From Flammeovirgaceae bacterium UBA2786 (GTDB lineage: Bacteria > Bacteroidota > Bacteroidia > Cytophagales > Cyclobacteriaceae), in assembly GCA_002352225.1 (NCBI GenBank), contig DEIA01000032.1:1401-65400 (forward strand): a stretch of 64,000 bases of DNA, written 5' to 3'. The position numbers were made by a program, and so were the translations under genes. The notes below the pieces were generated by a model that was given only the letters and a program-made list of their open reading frames with translations, had not been told where the DNA came from and did no database searches. This document shows, piece after piece, positions 8,494-16,861 of this stretch (its first letter is position 1; each line of letters starts with the position of its first letter).

Positions 8494-9279
8494 TTAATGC
8501 ACCCCGTCAAACCACTCTTTAAAATCACTTACTTTTTCGCGGCTTACTATTATCTCAGGTTCCCATTTAACCTGGGGTGTAATTTTTAACCGGCTGTTGG
8601 AATAAACTACCACATCTTGTATGGCGCTTATGTTTACAATATAGCTGCGGTTAATACGTTTGAAAATTTTAGGGTCTAAAATTTCATCCAGGTTTTCCAA
8701 TGTATAATCGATGATGAACTTGCGCAGTTGATTGGTGATAAGATATACATCGCGCCCATCGGCAAAAAACAAACTGATCTGATCGACCGTAATGGATTTG
8801 ATGTGATCGCCCAGCTTTACCATAAACCTGTTTTTGTAGGCACGTTCCGGTGCGTTCAATGCGTGTAGCACAGTTTCAGTACGATCATCGCCCCAGCGTA
8901 ATTGTGTGCCCAGGTTTTCTATTTTTTTTAAACTGTTGGATAAATCGGTAAACGTAATGGGCTTTAATAAATAATCGATGCCGTTTACTTTAAAGGCATC
9001 GAGGGCATATTCGTTGTAGGCAGTAATAAATATTACCGGTTTGTTGATTTTTACTTCTTTAAAGATTTCAAAACTCATTCCGTCCTTTAACTGAATGTCC
9101 ATAAAAATCAAATCGATAGAGGATTGATGTTCGGCAAGCCAGTTCACCGCTTCTTCAACCGATTCGGCTTTGCCTTTCACTACAATGCCTTCGCTGTAGC
9201 GTGTAAGATAGCGCTCCAGTTTTTCGGCAGCCGGAGTTTCATCTTCAACAATCAGCACATGTAAGGAAAGGCTATTCAT
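8494..9279 (-). CDS. LytTR-family response regulator
   Basis: This 261-residue protein has a receiver domain (residues about 6-125) with the acidic pair E12-D13, the phospho-accepting D61 in LIFMD, T86 and K106. A LytTR DNA-binding domain follows (about 150-258), recognisable from KSITVDQISLFFADGRDVYL and FKRINRSYIVN. Proteins of this type bind direct repeats upstream of target genes after phosphorylation. The gene overlaps the degenerate kinase upstream by 8 bases, which implies translational coupling. The gene order kinase, pseudokinase, regulator makes the neighbouring LytS-type kinase its likely partner. Confidence 0.93.
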   Translation of the reverse strand: MNSLSLHVLIVEDETPAAEKLERYLTRYSEGIVVKGKAESVEEAVNWLAEHQSSIDLIFMDIQLKDGMSFEIFKEVKINKPVIFITAYNEYALDAFKVNGIDYLLKPITFTDLSNSLKKIENLGTQLRWGDDRTETVLHALNAPERAYKNRFMVKLGDHIKSITVDQISLFFADGRDVYLITNQLRKFIIDYTLENLDEILDPKIFKRINRSYIVNISAIQDVVVYSNSRLKITPQVKWEPEIIVSREKVSDFKEWFDGVH

Positions 9280-10321
9280 GGTTTACTTCTTCGTCAATTT
9301 GCACCAGCGGAAATTTAATATAATTTTCTTTGCCGGCTTTAACCTGCACAAACGGGTTCTCGCTAAAGAAGGCATACGACCGCTTTAACCGATCATAGGC
9401 CTGCAAACTATCCTGGTGTAACAGCAACCGGTCGTTAAGGGTATGTTGTAACACCAGATATTCATCCCCTTCTTCCAGGTACAACCGGATTACAAGAGGC
9501 GACTCTTTTGAAATTAGTGTGTTGCGCACAATAGAATCGATAGTAACCAACAACGAACCGGGGATAAGTTGAATATTGCGTGTATCGCCAACAGCATTTA
9601 GCAGGTTAAGTTGCGGGTGTTTGTAGTTCAGTAATTTTATCAGGTGATCAGCCGCCTGCAATTCTTCCTCTAACGAAATCAGTTCTTTGTGCCGATTGAT
9701 TAGCCCATACCGGTAAATGCCAGCCAGGTAATCAATCTGCTCCTCGGCCTTGTCGACATTATGTTGCAAAGTAAGAATCAGGTTTTCAAGACTTTCGTAA
9801 AGTAAATCTGGATTAATGTCGTTTCTGAACGAAATAAAATCGGATTCTAATTTTTCACGAAGTTTTCTTTCCTGTTGAATGAGTAGGGTGTTTTCCCGAT
9901 TCAGATAAAAATTACTGAAGAATAGTGCATTATAAAGCAAACCGATCGATCCGTAGATTGCCAGAAAAACAGATAACTCGTTAGTGCTGATCGCAAAACC
10001 AACTATCCATATATAGTAGGCCCAGATGGCAAGCGCAACCAGCGTTAATGATACACTTAATGTAGCCAATAGCTGCACTGTAATTCTGCGCCTGATGCTT
10101 TGTTTACTCAACCACTTTTCTGAAACAGAAAGCGTAAACCGCATAGCTTCGAGAGAAATAAATGCTAAGCCAATGCAAACATATACTTCAACTCCGCTAA
10201 AAATATTTTCCAGTTCAGAGAAATCATTATTAATAAGCAGAATGAGCAAATACACCATTACGCCCAGCACGGGTGCAGCAAGTATGCGAAACAAAGCCTG
10301 GTGTATAAAAAGCCGGTTCAT
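9272..10321 (-). CDS. LytS-like pseudokinase (phospho-acceptor His replaced by Asp)
   Basis: This 349-residue protein has four N-terminal membrane segments (about 12-31, 44-60, 82-108, 115-138). A cytoplasmic part follows that aligns well with the HisK_5/LytS module of the upstream gene. Where active kinases have P-H-F/Y-L-F-N, this protein has P171-D172-LLYES, so the phospho-accepting His is Asp. The ATP site is also eroded: the N-box reads VRNTLISKES instead of VENAVKHNKIS, and the glycine of the G box (GLHN in the neighbour) is lost. It starts inside the stop codon of the kinase gene (ATGA overlap) and overlaps the regulator by 8 bases. It cannot be a standard histidine kinase. A role as a heterodimer partner or sensor subunit of the neighbouring kinase is inferred. 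Confidence 0.85.
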   Translation of the reverse strand: MNRLFIHQALFRILAAPVLGVMVYLLILLINNDFSELENIFSGVEVYVCIGLAFISLEAMRFTLSVSEKWLSKQSIRRRITVQLLATLSVSLTLVALAIWAYYIWIVGFAISTNELSVFLAIYGSIGLLYNALFFSNFYLNRENTLLIQQERKLREKLESDFISFRNDINPDLLYESLENLILTLQHNVDKAEEQIDYLAGIYRYGLINRHKELISLEEELQAADHLIKLLNYKHPQLNLLNAVGDTRNIQLIPGSLLVTIDSIVRNTLISKESPLVIRLYLEEGDEYLVLQHTLNDRLLLHQDSLQAYDRLKRSYAFFSENPFVQVKAGKENYIKFPLVQIDEEVNHE

Positions 10322-11379
10322 ATCTGCGAAAATGAGAGAATGGGTGCGGGCTTGGTTAAATTTTTGATTACAGGCAACGTTACCGTGAATTTCGTTTCGT
10401 TTTTAATACTTACTTTTTCGGACGAAAAGAACTGGTACCGGCTAACAATGTTATGTAAGCCAATCTGTAAACTTTCGGTCTTCGTGGTTGTGGTTTTAGA
10501 GTTACTCACCATTATCTGTGTATTATCCTGTGCTGAAATATAAATAAGCAGCGGTTGCTCTTTCGATATCTTATTATGCTTTACCGCATTTTCTACCAGT
10601 AATTGCAACGTCATAGGCGGGATCCACGTGTTGAAAAGGTTTTTAGGTAAGTTAATTTCAAGTGTAAGGTGTTGCTCGTACCGGGCTTGAAGCAGATAAT
10701 AATAGGCTTTTACAAACTCAATTTCTTCTTGTACCGTAACTAGTTTTTCTTTCTGGTTGTCGATAACATACCGGAATGTTTCGGCCATTCTGCGAATAAA
10801 CTGTTCGGCCATAGCCGTATCCTTAAACAGAAGAGCAGAAACAGTGTTGAGGCAATTAAATAAATAGTGTGGACTGATTTGAGTTTTGAGCGAGTTGAAT
10901 TGTAGTTCAAGTTGCAAGCGATCTAACCGCATACCCTCTACCTGTGTTTTGGCATAGTACCGGTATGAGTAGAACAAGCCATAAAATATTTCGGATATGA
11001 ACAAGGTAAGAATCAGCAAGATTCCCATTCTGATTACATCATCGTTACGGATTTCAAGTAAAAGAATACTGGCCGTAATAGAGCAGGCAAGCACCAGCGT
11101 TCCGTTTAGTAAGAAACCAGAGATAAAGCGAAGCAAGAAATGTGTGCGCCAATCAATCCATTTATCCAGCATTTTATCAACCTGCCAGGCAATAAGAGCG
11201 GTAAGGTTTATAATAAGTGTAAATACAACAAATTCGTAGGCCTCGAAACGCAGCGATGGAAACCTGCCTTGTGCACTATAAAATATGTACACAAAGAACA
11301 GAACGCCAAGGGCGGTGCAAATAATAACCAGCGTGCTATACTTTTTCATAGTAGGGTGAGAGAAGCCTGGAATTTGCAT
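10318..11379 (-). CDS. LytS/YehU-type sensor histidine kinase
   Basis: This membrane kinase of up to 353 residues has four hydrophobic segments in the first ~140 residues. It then carries the HisK_5 motif SPHYLFNCLN with the phospho-acceptor His171, an intact N box VENAVKHN (N264) and a GLHN G-box near 307. It is the first gene of a tightly overlapping set with the degenerate paralogue and the LytTR regulator. The frame also offers a second ATG at 11349 (MKKYSTL), which would place the membrane segment closer to the N-terminus; the 11379 start has a purine-rich AAGGTAG upstream and was kept. It would phosphorylate the regulator at 8494-9279. The signal is unknown because the input domain is only the membrane helices. 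Confidence 0.9.
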   Translation of the reverse strand: MQIPGFSHPTMKKYSTLVIICTALGVLFFVYIFYSAQGRFPSLRFEAYEFVVFTLIINLTALIAWQVDKMLDKWIDWRTHFLLRFISGFLLNGTLVLACSITASILLLEIRNDDVIRMGILLILTLFISEIFYGLFYSYRYYAKTQVEGMRLDRLQLELQFNSLKTQISPHYLFNCLNTVSALLFKDTAMAEQFIRRMAETFRYVIDNQKEKLVTVQEEIEFVKAYYYLLQARYEQHLTLEINLPKNLFNTWIPPMTLQLLVENAVKHNKISKEQPLLIYISAQDNTQIMVSNSKTTTTKTESLQIGLHNIVSRYQFFSSEKVSIKNETKFTVTLPVIKNLTKPAPILSFSQI

Positions 11380-11410
11380 AACCCAAGCTACCTTAATTTT
11401 TTGAAAGAGT

Positions 11411-12829
11411 TTAGCGATCGAGGGCGCGTATAGCCCGGCCGTAGTAAGTTTCTGAACTTATTTTACGTGCGGCATTTCGGTATGCAGTTTTTACGGCATC
11501 GCTGCCTGTGCGTACATGTGGAGCCGCGCTTACCAGTACTTCGGTAAAGTAGTGATCGGAGGTAATACTTTTGGCTGCATTAAGAATTGCTATTACGTTG
11601 GCTTCGTTCAAATAAGAACGATCAAGTGCATTTTTAAAAATAACAGATTTATAATGATCGCTTCCCATGTCGGCACCATATTCAACCAGTTGGGTAAAGG
11701 CTCCATCTGAAAATTTTTGTCTATTTAACATGCTTGTTAATATTTCGGTACGATAATGATCGCTTGCAATGGTAGAGGCCACTGGCATAAGCTCATTCAA
11801 AACGTTTTCGTCAATCGATCTGTCCAACATCGATTTGATTACCTGCGTTTTGTAGTGATCGGAGTGAATATCTTTAACCGATTCTACCACACGCTGGTGC
11901 GCAATAGCCGGAAGGTCGCGTTCTAATGCTTGGGTTAAAATAACCATTCGGTAATGGTCTGATTGTACCGTTTTGGAAGTGTTAATCATCTCAGTTACCA
12001 TAGCATCGGTTAAATTGTGCTGGCGCATAAGGGAAGTAAGTATTTCGGTTTTGTAATGGTCGGAGTGAATCTTTGAAGCTGAAGTAAGCGCTACCTGTAC
12101 GTTTTCCAGCGAGGCAGGCTGGCCTCTTAACACTTCTTTTATAATCTGGGTTTTGTAATGATCGCTGCCCATTTTATCGGTAGCTGCAAAAGCGGCTTCG
12201 GTTGCTTCTTTGTTTCGTAAAAATTTATGGAGATTATCTTGCAAAAATTCCGAAATGTAATGGTCGGAGTGCATGTTGCCGGTTACTTTATGTATAAGCG
12301 TGGCATAGTCTTTTTCAAGAACAGGTTTCTTCATTAACATACGGGCGTAGTACGATTTTACATGATCGCTTTTAATCGCGTCAATTTCAGTAAGCACAGC
12401 TTGTGTGCCGCCTTTAGAGTAGAATCGGTTTACGCGGCTTTCCGCAGCAATAGTGGTTGTGCGTACTACTTCAGGCAGAATTTCGGCCAGCCACTTACGC
12501 CCTTCGGGGTCAAAGTTTATCTCGGTGCGCCCTTCATAGTATCGTTTAATGAGTACACTCCCCTCGCGGGTAATTTTTATGGTACGCCTTGATCCAAACG
12601 AAGTTTTGGTTACTTCAAAATAACCATCGTGCGACATGCTGCTGATGTCGCGGTCGTCATCCGATACTTCAATTGTACCCCGTATTTCAATATTAAAACT
12701 GTTTAATCCATCGGAAGTGCGGTAGGTAGTCTTCGCATCGCCACGCGATGCATAAATGGTGGTTTTTTCTGGCTGCCCGGTGGTGGCCAGGGCAACTCCC
12801 ATCAACATAAAAAGGTAGACTAATCTCAT
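11411..12829 (-). CDS. Secreted SDHY-repeat protein
   Basis: This 472-residue protein has a signal peptide (MRLVYLFMLMGVALATTGQ). A beta-rich N-terminal domain (about 25-110, with GTIEVSDDDRDISSMS and GYFEVTKT) is followed by ten tandem ~34-residue helical repeats. Nine repeats contain S-D-H at residues 154, 188, 222, 256, 290, 323, 356, 390 and 424, usually as SDHYKTxxI, and the tenth is SETY at 459. The architecture recalls the repeat part that I remember beside BlaR1/M56-like sensors, where the repeat core reads ISSDYE; here no peptidase is present. The repeats probably stack as a solenoid, which is an inference. The start is the ATG at 12829, behind a plausible promoter. The function is unknown. 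Confidence 0.8.
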   Translation of the reverse strand: MRLVYLFMLMGVALATTGQPEKTTIYASRGDAKTTYRTSDGLNSFNIEIRGTIEVSDDDRDISSMSHDGYFEVTKTSFGSRRTIKITREGSVLIKRYYEGRTEINFDPEGRKWLAEILPEVVRTTTIAAESRVNRFYSKGGTQAVLTEIDAIKSDHVKSYYARMLMKKPVLEKDYATLIHKVTGNMHSDHYISEFLQDNLHKFLRNKEATEAAFAATDKMGSDHYKTQIIKEVLRGQPASLENVQVALTSASKIHSDHYKTEILTSLMRQHNLTDAMVTEMINTSKTVQSDHYRMVILTQALERDLPAIAHQRVVESVKDIHSDHYKTQVIKSMLDRSIDENVLNELMPVASTIASDHYRTEILTSMLNRQKFSDGAFTQLVEYGADMGSDHYKSVIFKNALDRSYLNEANVIAILNAAKSITSDHYFTEVLVSAAPHVRTGSDAVKTAYRNAARKISSETYYGRAIRALDR

Positions 12830-12859
12830 AACAAATGGCTTTTGTAAGCTATTACGGTG

Positions 12860-12890
12860 CAAAGGTGGGGTAAGGATTCAAGGCGGGCAA
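12860..12890 (-). promoter_or_regulatory. Putative promoter of the SDHY-repeat gene
   Basis: On the - strand a TTG (12890-12888) is followed after 20 bases by CACCTTTG (12867-12860), close to the Bacteroidota pattern TTTG-N19-TAnnTTTG with one mismatch in the -7 box. It lies about 30 bases before the ATG at 12829. Confidence 0.4.
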
Positions 12891-12933
12891 TCGTTATGAA
12901 ATGAACTGCCGTATTGATGTAGTGAGTTGTAGA

Positions 12934-13725
12934 TTACAAAAAACCACGCTGCCTGCGGGCTTCAAAAACCACCACGGCAGCAGCATTAGAAACATTCATC
13001 GAGTCGATTTTACCCTGCATGGGGATAATAATGTTGGCGGTGCTGTTTTTAACCCAAACATCAGAAAGCCCGGTGGCTTCGGTACCCATAATAATAGCGG
13101 CAGGCTTTGTAAAATCGGTTTGATGATAGGGGGTAGAAGACTTAAGGTATGTACAATAAATATGGATGTTGTTTTTCTTTAGCCAGGTTATGGTTTCCTC
13201 GCTGGTGGCCGAAGCAATTTGTTTGGTAAACACACAACCTACGCTGCTGCGGATTACGTTGGGATTATAAAAATCCGTTTGCGGATCGCATATAATAACG
13301 GCATCCACTCCGGCTGCATCGGCTGTGCGTAATATGGCTCCCAGGTTGCCTGGTTTTTCTACGGCTTCCAGAATCAATAGCAGCGGATTGGCGCTTAACG
13401 TAATATCCTGCAGGCGGTGGGTTTTCTGTTCGGCCACAGCCAAAATTCCACCGGTGCTTTCGCGGATGGCGATTTTATCGAACACTTCTTTGGATACGGG
13501 TATCAGAAGTTTGTCTTGCCGCAACAAATCGCCCGATTCGTTCTTATCCAGAATTTCTTCGCAGAAAAAAATATTACCGATACGATAGCCGGCATCCATA
13601 GCCATGCGCACTTCTTTGGCTCCTTCTACAATAAAAAGTTGTTGCTTTCTGCGTTCGCGCGGTTTTTCCAGCGCAAGCAGGCTTTTGATTTTCGGGTTTT
13701 GGGTGCTGGTGATGAGAAAGTGCAT
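12934..13725 (-). CDS. TrmH/SpoU-family RNA 2'-O-methyltransferase
   Basis: This 263-residue protein has the SpoU layout. A substrate-binding N-terminal domain (KPRERRKQQLFIVEGAKEV) precedes a knotted SAM-binding domain with motif 1 EKPGNLGAILRTADAAG, motif 2 IMGTEATGLS and motif 3 IPMQGKIDSMNVSNAAAV. Enzymes of this group methylate a ribose 2'-OH in rRNA or tRNA; the exact target (RlmB-like or other) cannot be set from sequence alone. The ATG at 13725 gives the conserved N-terminus ITSTQNPKIKSL. A TTG at 13740 is in frame but falls within the tandem repeat upstream. It appears to be transcribed alone. Confidence 0.9.
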   Translation of the reverse strand: MHFLITSTQNPKIKSLLALEKPRERRKQQLFIVEGAKEVRMAMDAGYRIGNIFFCEEILDKNESGDLLRQDKLLIPVSKEVFDKIAIRESTGGILAVAEQKTHRLQDITLSANPLLLILEAVEKPGNLGAILRTADAAGVDAVIICDPQTDFYNPNVIRSSVGCVFTKQIASATSEETITWLKKNNIHIYCTYLKSSTPYHQTDFTKPAAIIMGTEATGLSDVWVKNSTANIIIPMQGKIDSMNVSNAAAVVVFEARRQRGFL

Positions 13726-13728
13726 GCG

Positions 13729-13756
13729 TTCAAAATTCAAGATTCAAAATTCAAGA
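13729..13756. repeat. 14-bp direct tandem repeat, two copies
   Basis: TTCAAAATTCAAGA occurs twice in perfect tandem at 13729-13742 and 13743-13756, just upstream of the TrmH-family start. AT-rich TTCAAAATTCA strings are common next to genes in related genomes as far as I recall. It may affect the promoter or simply be a slippage product. Confidence 0.8.
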
Positions 13757-13858
13757 TCAAAGCTTTGACTCACCGTTATTTCTTTTTGAGTTCGAAATTC
13801 AGAGCCAAACATTTCCCAAAAAATATGCTACCTTGTAGTAGAAAAACACAGACTTGTT

Positions 13859-14092
13859 ATGGACATTGATACTAAATACAAACTGCTCGAAAAACTTATA
13901 CAAACGCGTGAGGATGCAGTGTTGGATCAGGTAAAAGCTGTTTTGGGGGGATACGATAAAGATTTTTGGGATACGCTGGATAACGAAACTCAGAACTCAA
14001 TTCTCAGGGGCAAGGATCAAAGTCAAAAAGGCCAGACGCGACCACATGACGAAGTAATGACAGCACTTAAATCCCGTTTTTCAAAAGAATGA
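13859..14092 (+). CDS. Antitoxin component of a RelE/ParE-type module
   Basis: This 77-residue acidic, helical protein precedes a RelE/ParE-like toxin by one base, the usual order in such modules. The N-terminal half (MDIDTKYKLLEKLIQTRED) could be the dimerisation or DNA-binding part. The C-terminal half (HDEVMTALKSRFSKE) resembles the toxin-wrapping tail of small antitoxins. It has no clear ribbon-helix-helix or Phd motif, so the family is uncertain; the call rests mainly on size and context. A TACCTTGT element 25 bases upstream of the ATG may be its promoter. Confidence 0.7.
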   Translation: MDIDTKYKLLEKLIQTREDAVLDQVKAVLGGYDKDFWDTLDNETQNSILRGKDQSQKGQTRPHDEVMTALKSRFSKE

Positions 14093-14093
14093 G

Positions 14094-14384
14094 ATGAACT
14101 ATTCTATTGAATGGTCAGATGAAGCTGAGACAACGTATATAAAAATATTATTCTATCTGGAAGAAAAATGGACAATACGGGAGGTACGCAATTTTATGGC
14201 GCGTACTGAAGAAGTGTTAAGCTTTATCGACAAAAACCCCGGGATTTATCCTCACTCTGAAAAGCAGAATATACACCGTGCAGTAGTTACTTCTCAGGTT
14301 AGCCTCTATTATGAAGTACATGAGCGAAAAATTATACTGCTCAGTTTTTCTGACAATCGTCAGGACCCCGATAAGAAATTCTGA
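14094..14384 (+). CDS. RelE/ParE-family toxin
   Basis: This 96-residue protein has the ParE/RelE pattern. The N-terminal strand YSIEWSDEAETTYIKIL and the WTIREVRNFMARTEEVLSFIDKNPGIYP helix pair are followed by the strands AVVTSQVSLYYEV and IILLSFSDNRQDPDKK. ParE-like toxins poison gyrase, whereas RelE-like ones cut mRNA on the ribosome; the sequence does not decide which. The stop of the antitoxin and this start are separated by one base, so the pair is translated together. The final RQDP motif is frequent in Bacteroidota members. The module sits between two methyltransferase genes, a typical accessory insertion. Confidence 0.85.
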   Translation: MNYSIEWSDEAETTYIKILFYLEEKWTIREVRNFMARTEEVLSFIDKNPGIYPHSEKQNIHRAVVTSQVSLYYEVHERKIILLSFSDNRQDPDKKF

Positions 14385-14441
14385 TTGTATGATTAAAATT
14401 TTAATCACACCTTCTTCTTATTTTTACCGAAATTTTGAACC

Positions 14442-15329
14442 TTGAATTTAATCCATCCTTCATCCTGGAAAGACTACGAACTGATAGACTCAGGAGACGG
14501 ACAAAAGTTGGAACGCTTTGGAAAATTTATACTGAACCGGCCCGAACCTCAGGCAATCTGGAATAAAACCTTACCTGAAAAGGAGTGGGATTATGCAAGT
14601 GCAGTATTTAACCGCGAGCAAAAGGATAAATACCGGTTTTCGGATGATGTAAAGGGCGGTTGGACTTTAAGTAAGGGAATGCCGGAAACCTGGGGTGTTG
14701 CCTATCAATACAATCAACTTAAGCTAAATCTTCGCCTGGCCCTTACCAGCTTTGGCCACGTGGGTATTTTTCCAGAACAGGGTTCTAACTGGAATTTTAT
14801 TTTCGACACAGTTTCCTCGTGGAACAAACCCGGAAGAGTACTTAACCTGTTTGCCTATACCGGTGCCGCATCGGTAGTGGCACGGGCGGCAGGCGCAGAG
14901 GTAACCCATGTAGATGCTTCGCGGCCGGGCCTTAACTGGGCTAATCAAAATATGCAACTGAATAACCTGAAGGATATTCGGTGGGTGTATGAAGATGCGC
15001 TCAAGTTTGTAAAGCGTGAAGCAAAGAGAGGCAACAAATACAATGGTATTATTATGGATCCGCCACCGTATGGCCGTGGGCCCGAAGGAGAGAAGTGGAC
15101 ATTACAGGAGAAATTAAACGAACTGGTTTATCTGGCCAGCCAGTTGCTGGAGCCATCGCATTCTTTTTTTATTCTTTCCATGTATGCGGTGGGCCTATCA
15201 AGCCTGGTAGGTTTAAATGTGGTGAAGACGCACTTTCCAAAAGCCGAACCGGAATGCGGAGAGTTTTTTCTGAAATCAAAAACCGGCTGCGATCTTCCGA
15301 TGGGTACTTTCTTACGATTTGTGCGTTAG
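14442..15329 (+). CDS. Class I SAM-dependent methyltransferase, RlmI-like
   Basis: This 295-residue protein has a SAM-binding motif VLNLFAYTGAASVVAR (about residues 134-149), an acidic loop THVDASRPGL and a catalytic-type MDPPPYGRG motif. This is the signature of the RlmI/RlmL-like rRNA cytosine or guanine methyltransferases. It lacks the N-terminal PUA domain of E. coli RlmI, so it is a short form. The only available start is a TTG at 14442, because a stop codon lies two codons upstream and the next ATG would remove conserved N-terminal sequence. Its stop overlaps the stop of the convergent ferritin gene by 4 bases. The target position is unknown. Confidence 0.87.
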   Translation: MNLIHPSSWKDYELIDSGDGQKLERFGKFILNRPEPQAIWNKTLPEKEWDYASAVFNREQKDKYRFSDDVKGGWTLSKGMPETWGVAYQYNQLKLNLRLALTSFGHVGIFPEQGSNWNFIFDTVSSWNKPGRVLNLFAYTGAASVVARAAGAEVTHVDASRPGLNWANQNMQLNNLKDIRWVYEDALKFVKREAKRGNKYNGIIMDPPPYGRGPEGEKWTLQEKLNELVYLASQLLEPSHSFFILSMYAVGLSSLVGLNVVKTHFPKAEPECGEFFLKSKTGCDLPMGTFLRFVR

Positions 15330-15865
15330 TTTACTTTTGTAGCGTAGGTTTCCAGCTTGCCAATTTCCTGATCAATCATCCACAAGCCAACGCCTTCCTC
15401 ACCAATCAGGTCGAACAACTCAACAGCCCTGCGCGCAATGGTTTCTTCTTCGCGTTGTTCCATTACATACCATTGCAGAAAATTAAACGTAGCAAAATCT
15501 TTAATCTGAAAGCAATGATCTACAATCGTATTTATTGATTTAGTTACTTCTAATTCATGATGTAATACGGTTTGAAATACCTCTCGTAGCGAAGTAAACG
15601 TATGCTTAATGTCTGCAATTTCGGGTTGCAGGGCATGGCCACCGGCCGTATTCACATAATGAATAAGTTTGAGCATGTGCATGCGCTCTTCTTCCGAATG
15701 TTTGTATAGAAACTGTGCCGATACTTCGTAGCCTTTAGTTTCGCACCACGAGGCCATCGACAGGTAAGCAGCCGAGGATTTTCCTTCCATCATAATCTGC
15801 TTGTTTAGCTTATCTTCAGTTTCGGTGGTAAGCGAACGGGCTGGTGTTACAATTTGTTGTTTCAT
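15326..15865 (-). CDS. ftnA: Ferritin
   Basis: This 179-residue non-heme ferritin stores iron as a ferric core in the cytoplasm. The ferroxidase ligands are visible as E27 in MMEGKSSAAYLSM, E60 and H63 in the SEEERMHM helix, and further acids in the third and fourth helices (VLHHELEVT, YVMEQREEE). It is slightly longer at the N-terminus than E. coli FtnA (extra MKQQIVTPARS). It is convergent with the methyltransferase and divergent from the next gene. No clear Fur box was recognised in the 172-base upstream gap. Confidence 0.93.
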   Translation of the reverse strand: MKQQIVTPARSLTTETEDKLNKQIMMEGKSSAAYLSMASWCETKGYEVSAQFLYKHSEEERMHMLKLIHYVNTAGGHALQPEIADIKHTFTSLREVFQTVLHHELEVTKSINTIVDHCFQIKDFATFNFLQWYVMEQREEETIARRAVELFDLIGEEGVGLWMIDQEIGKLETYATKVN

Positions 15866-16037
15866 GGCTATTGGGTCTACGTGTATATCAAGTCTTGTAC
15901 AAAACTCCGAACATCGTATTTCAGTTCAAAATTTATTCAAGTATTTATAGTGCTCTGTGCCGTTCGAATGTGTTTATTTAAAATAATTAAACAGATCGTA
16001 ACCAAAACTTTACAGTCCCAGGGTACATCATAGCTAA

Positions 16038-16706
16038 ATGGTTAGAGTTTTTATTTTTTTGATGGTAATGGGGGCTCAACCCGTATTTGCCCAAACCCTT
16101 TATCGGGGTATAGTGGTAGATTCTGCGAGTCTTACCAATTTAACCGGGGTACATGTATCGGTTAAACACGGTAACCGGGTTGTGGCTACTAATACTTCGG
16201 GTGGATTTCTGATTACCGCAAAACCCATCGATACCCTCGTTTTTACAGCAATAGGCTATCACGCACTTGAGTTGCCTCTTATGTTTGAGGAAGATGCCCT
16301 TTTTATTCTTTTGCGCGAAAACCGAATACTGTTGCAGGAGATAACCATCAGAGCAAACAGACTTTATCCCAACAAAGTTGAAGATCGTACCAAAGTGGCG
16401 CCCGGTACATTAAGCAAAATTCAAATGTTCGAGTCGCCCTTTGATTATTTCTGGAAACTGGAACGCGAAAAGCGGAAACTCTCGCGTGTTATTGAAGAGA
16501 ATAACCGCACGCAAATTTTCCGGCAGGTAATTACCGACCCCGATGTAAAAACCATTATGATGGAAGACCATCATATAGATGAAGAAACGTATTACAACCT
16601 GATTGAGAAATTCAATATTCAACATCCATCCATCCATTACTTTACCGATCCCGATGCCATTATGGAAGCCCTGCACGGTTTCTTTGAAAAGAACAAACCC
16701 GATTAG
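16038..16706 (+). CDS. Secreted CarboxypepD_reg-like protein
   Basis: This 222-residue protein starts with a signal peptide (cleavage near FAQT, residues 17-20). The segment YRGIVVDSASLTNLTGVHVSV...FLITAKPIDTLVFTAIGYHALEL (about 21-85) is the beta-sandwich CarboxypepD_reg module, best known as the N-terminal extension of SusC-like receptors. Here it is not followed by a TonB-dependent barrel but by a charged helical tail (residues 110-222). It is probably periplasmic or outer-membrane associated. Function is unknown; homologues of this size are common in Cytophagales. Confidence 0.72.
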   Translation: MVRVFIFLMVMGAQPVFAQTLYRGIVVDSASLTNLTGVHVSVKHGNRVVATNTSGGFLITAKPIDTLVFTAIGYHALELPLMFEEDALFILLRENRILLQEITIRANRLYPNKVEDRTKVAPGTLSKIQMFESPFDYFWKLEREKRKLSRVIEENNRTQIFRQVITDPDVKTIMMEDHHIDEETYYNLIEKFNIQHPSIHYFTDPDAIMEALHGFFEKNKPD

Positions 16707-16815
16707 TAAACCAATGTCGTTTAATTAAGCCTTTTTTATGGCCTCACGTAAACCCTCCGTATTACTACTGCCGGAATATTGTACGGGAGCCTCCGTTAAA
16801 ATCGCCAAATAAACC

Positions 16816-16823
16816 TATCTTTG
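16816..16823 (+). promoter_or_regulatory. Putative -7 promoter element for typA
   Basis: TATCTTTG matches TAnnTTTG and lies 38 bases before the typA ATG. A matching -33 TTTG was not found, so the element is only tentative. Confidence 0.4.
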
Positions 16824-16861
16824 CCGCCTTAAAGTCAAAAAAGAAGCGGAAAACAGCGTTT

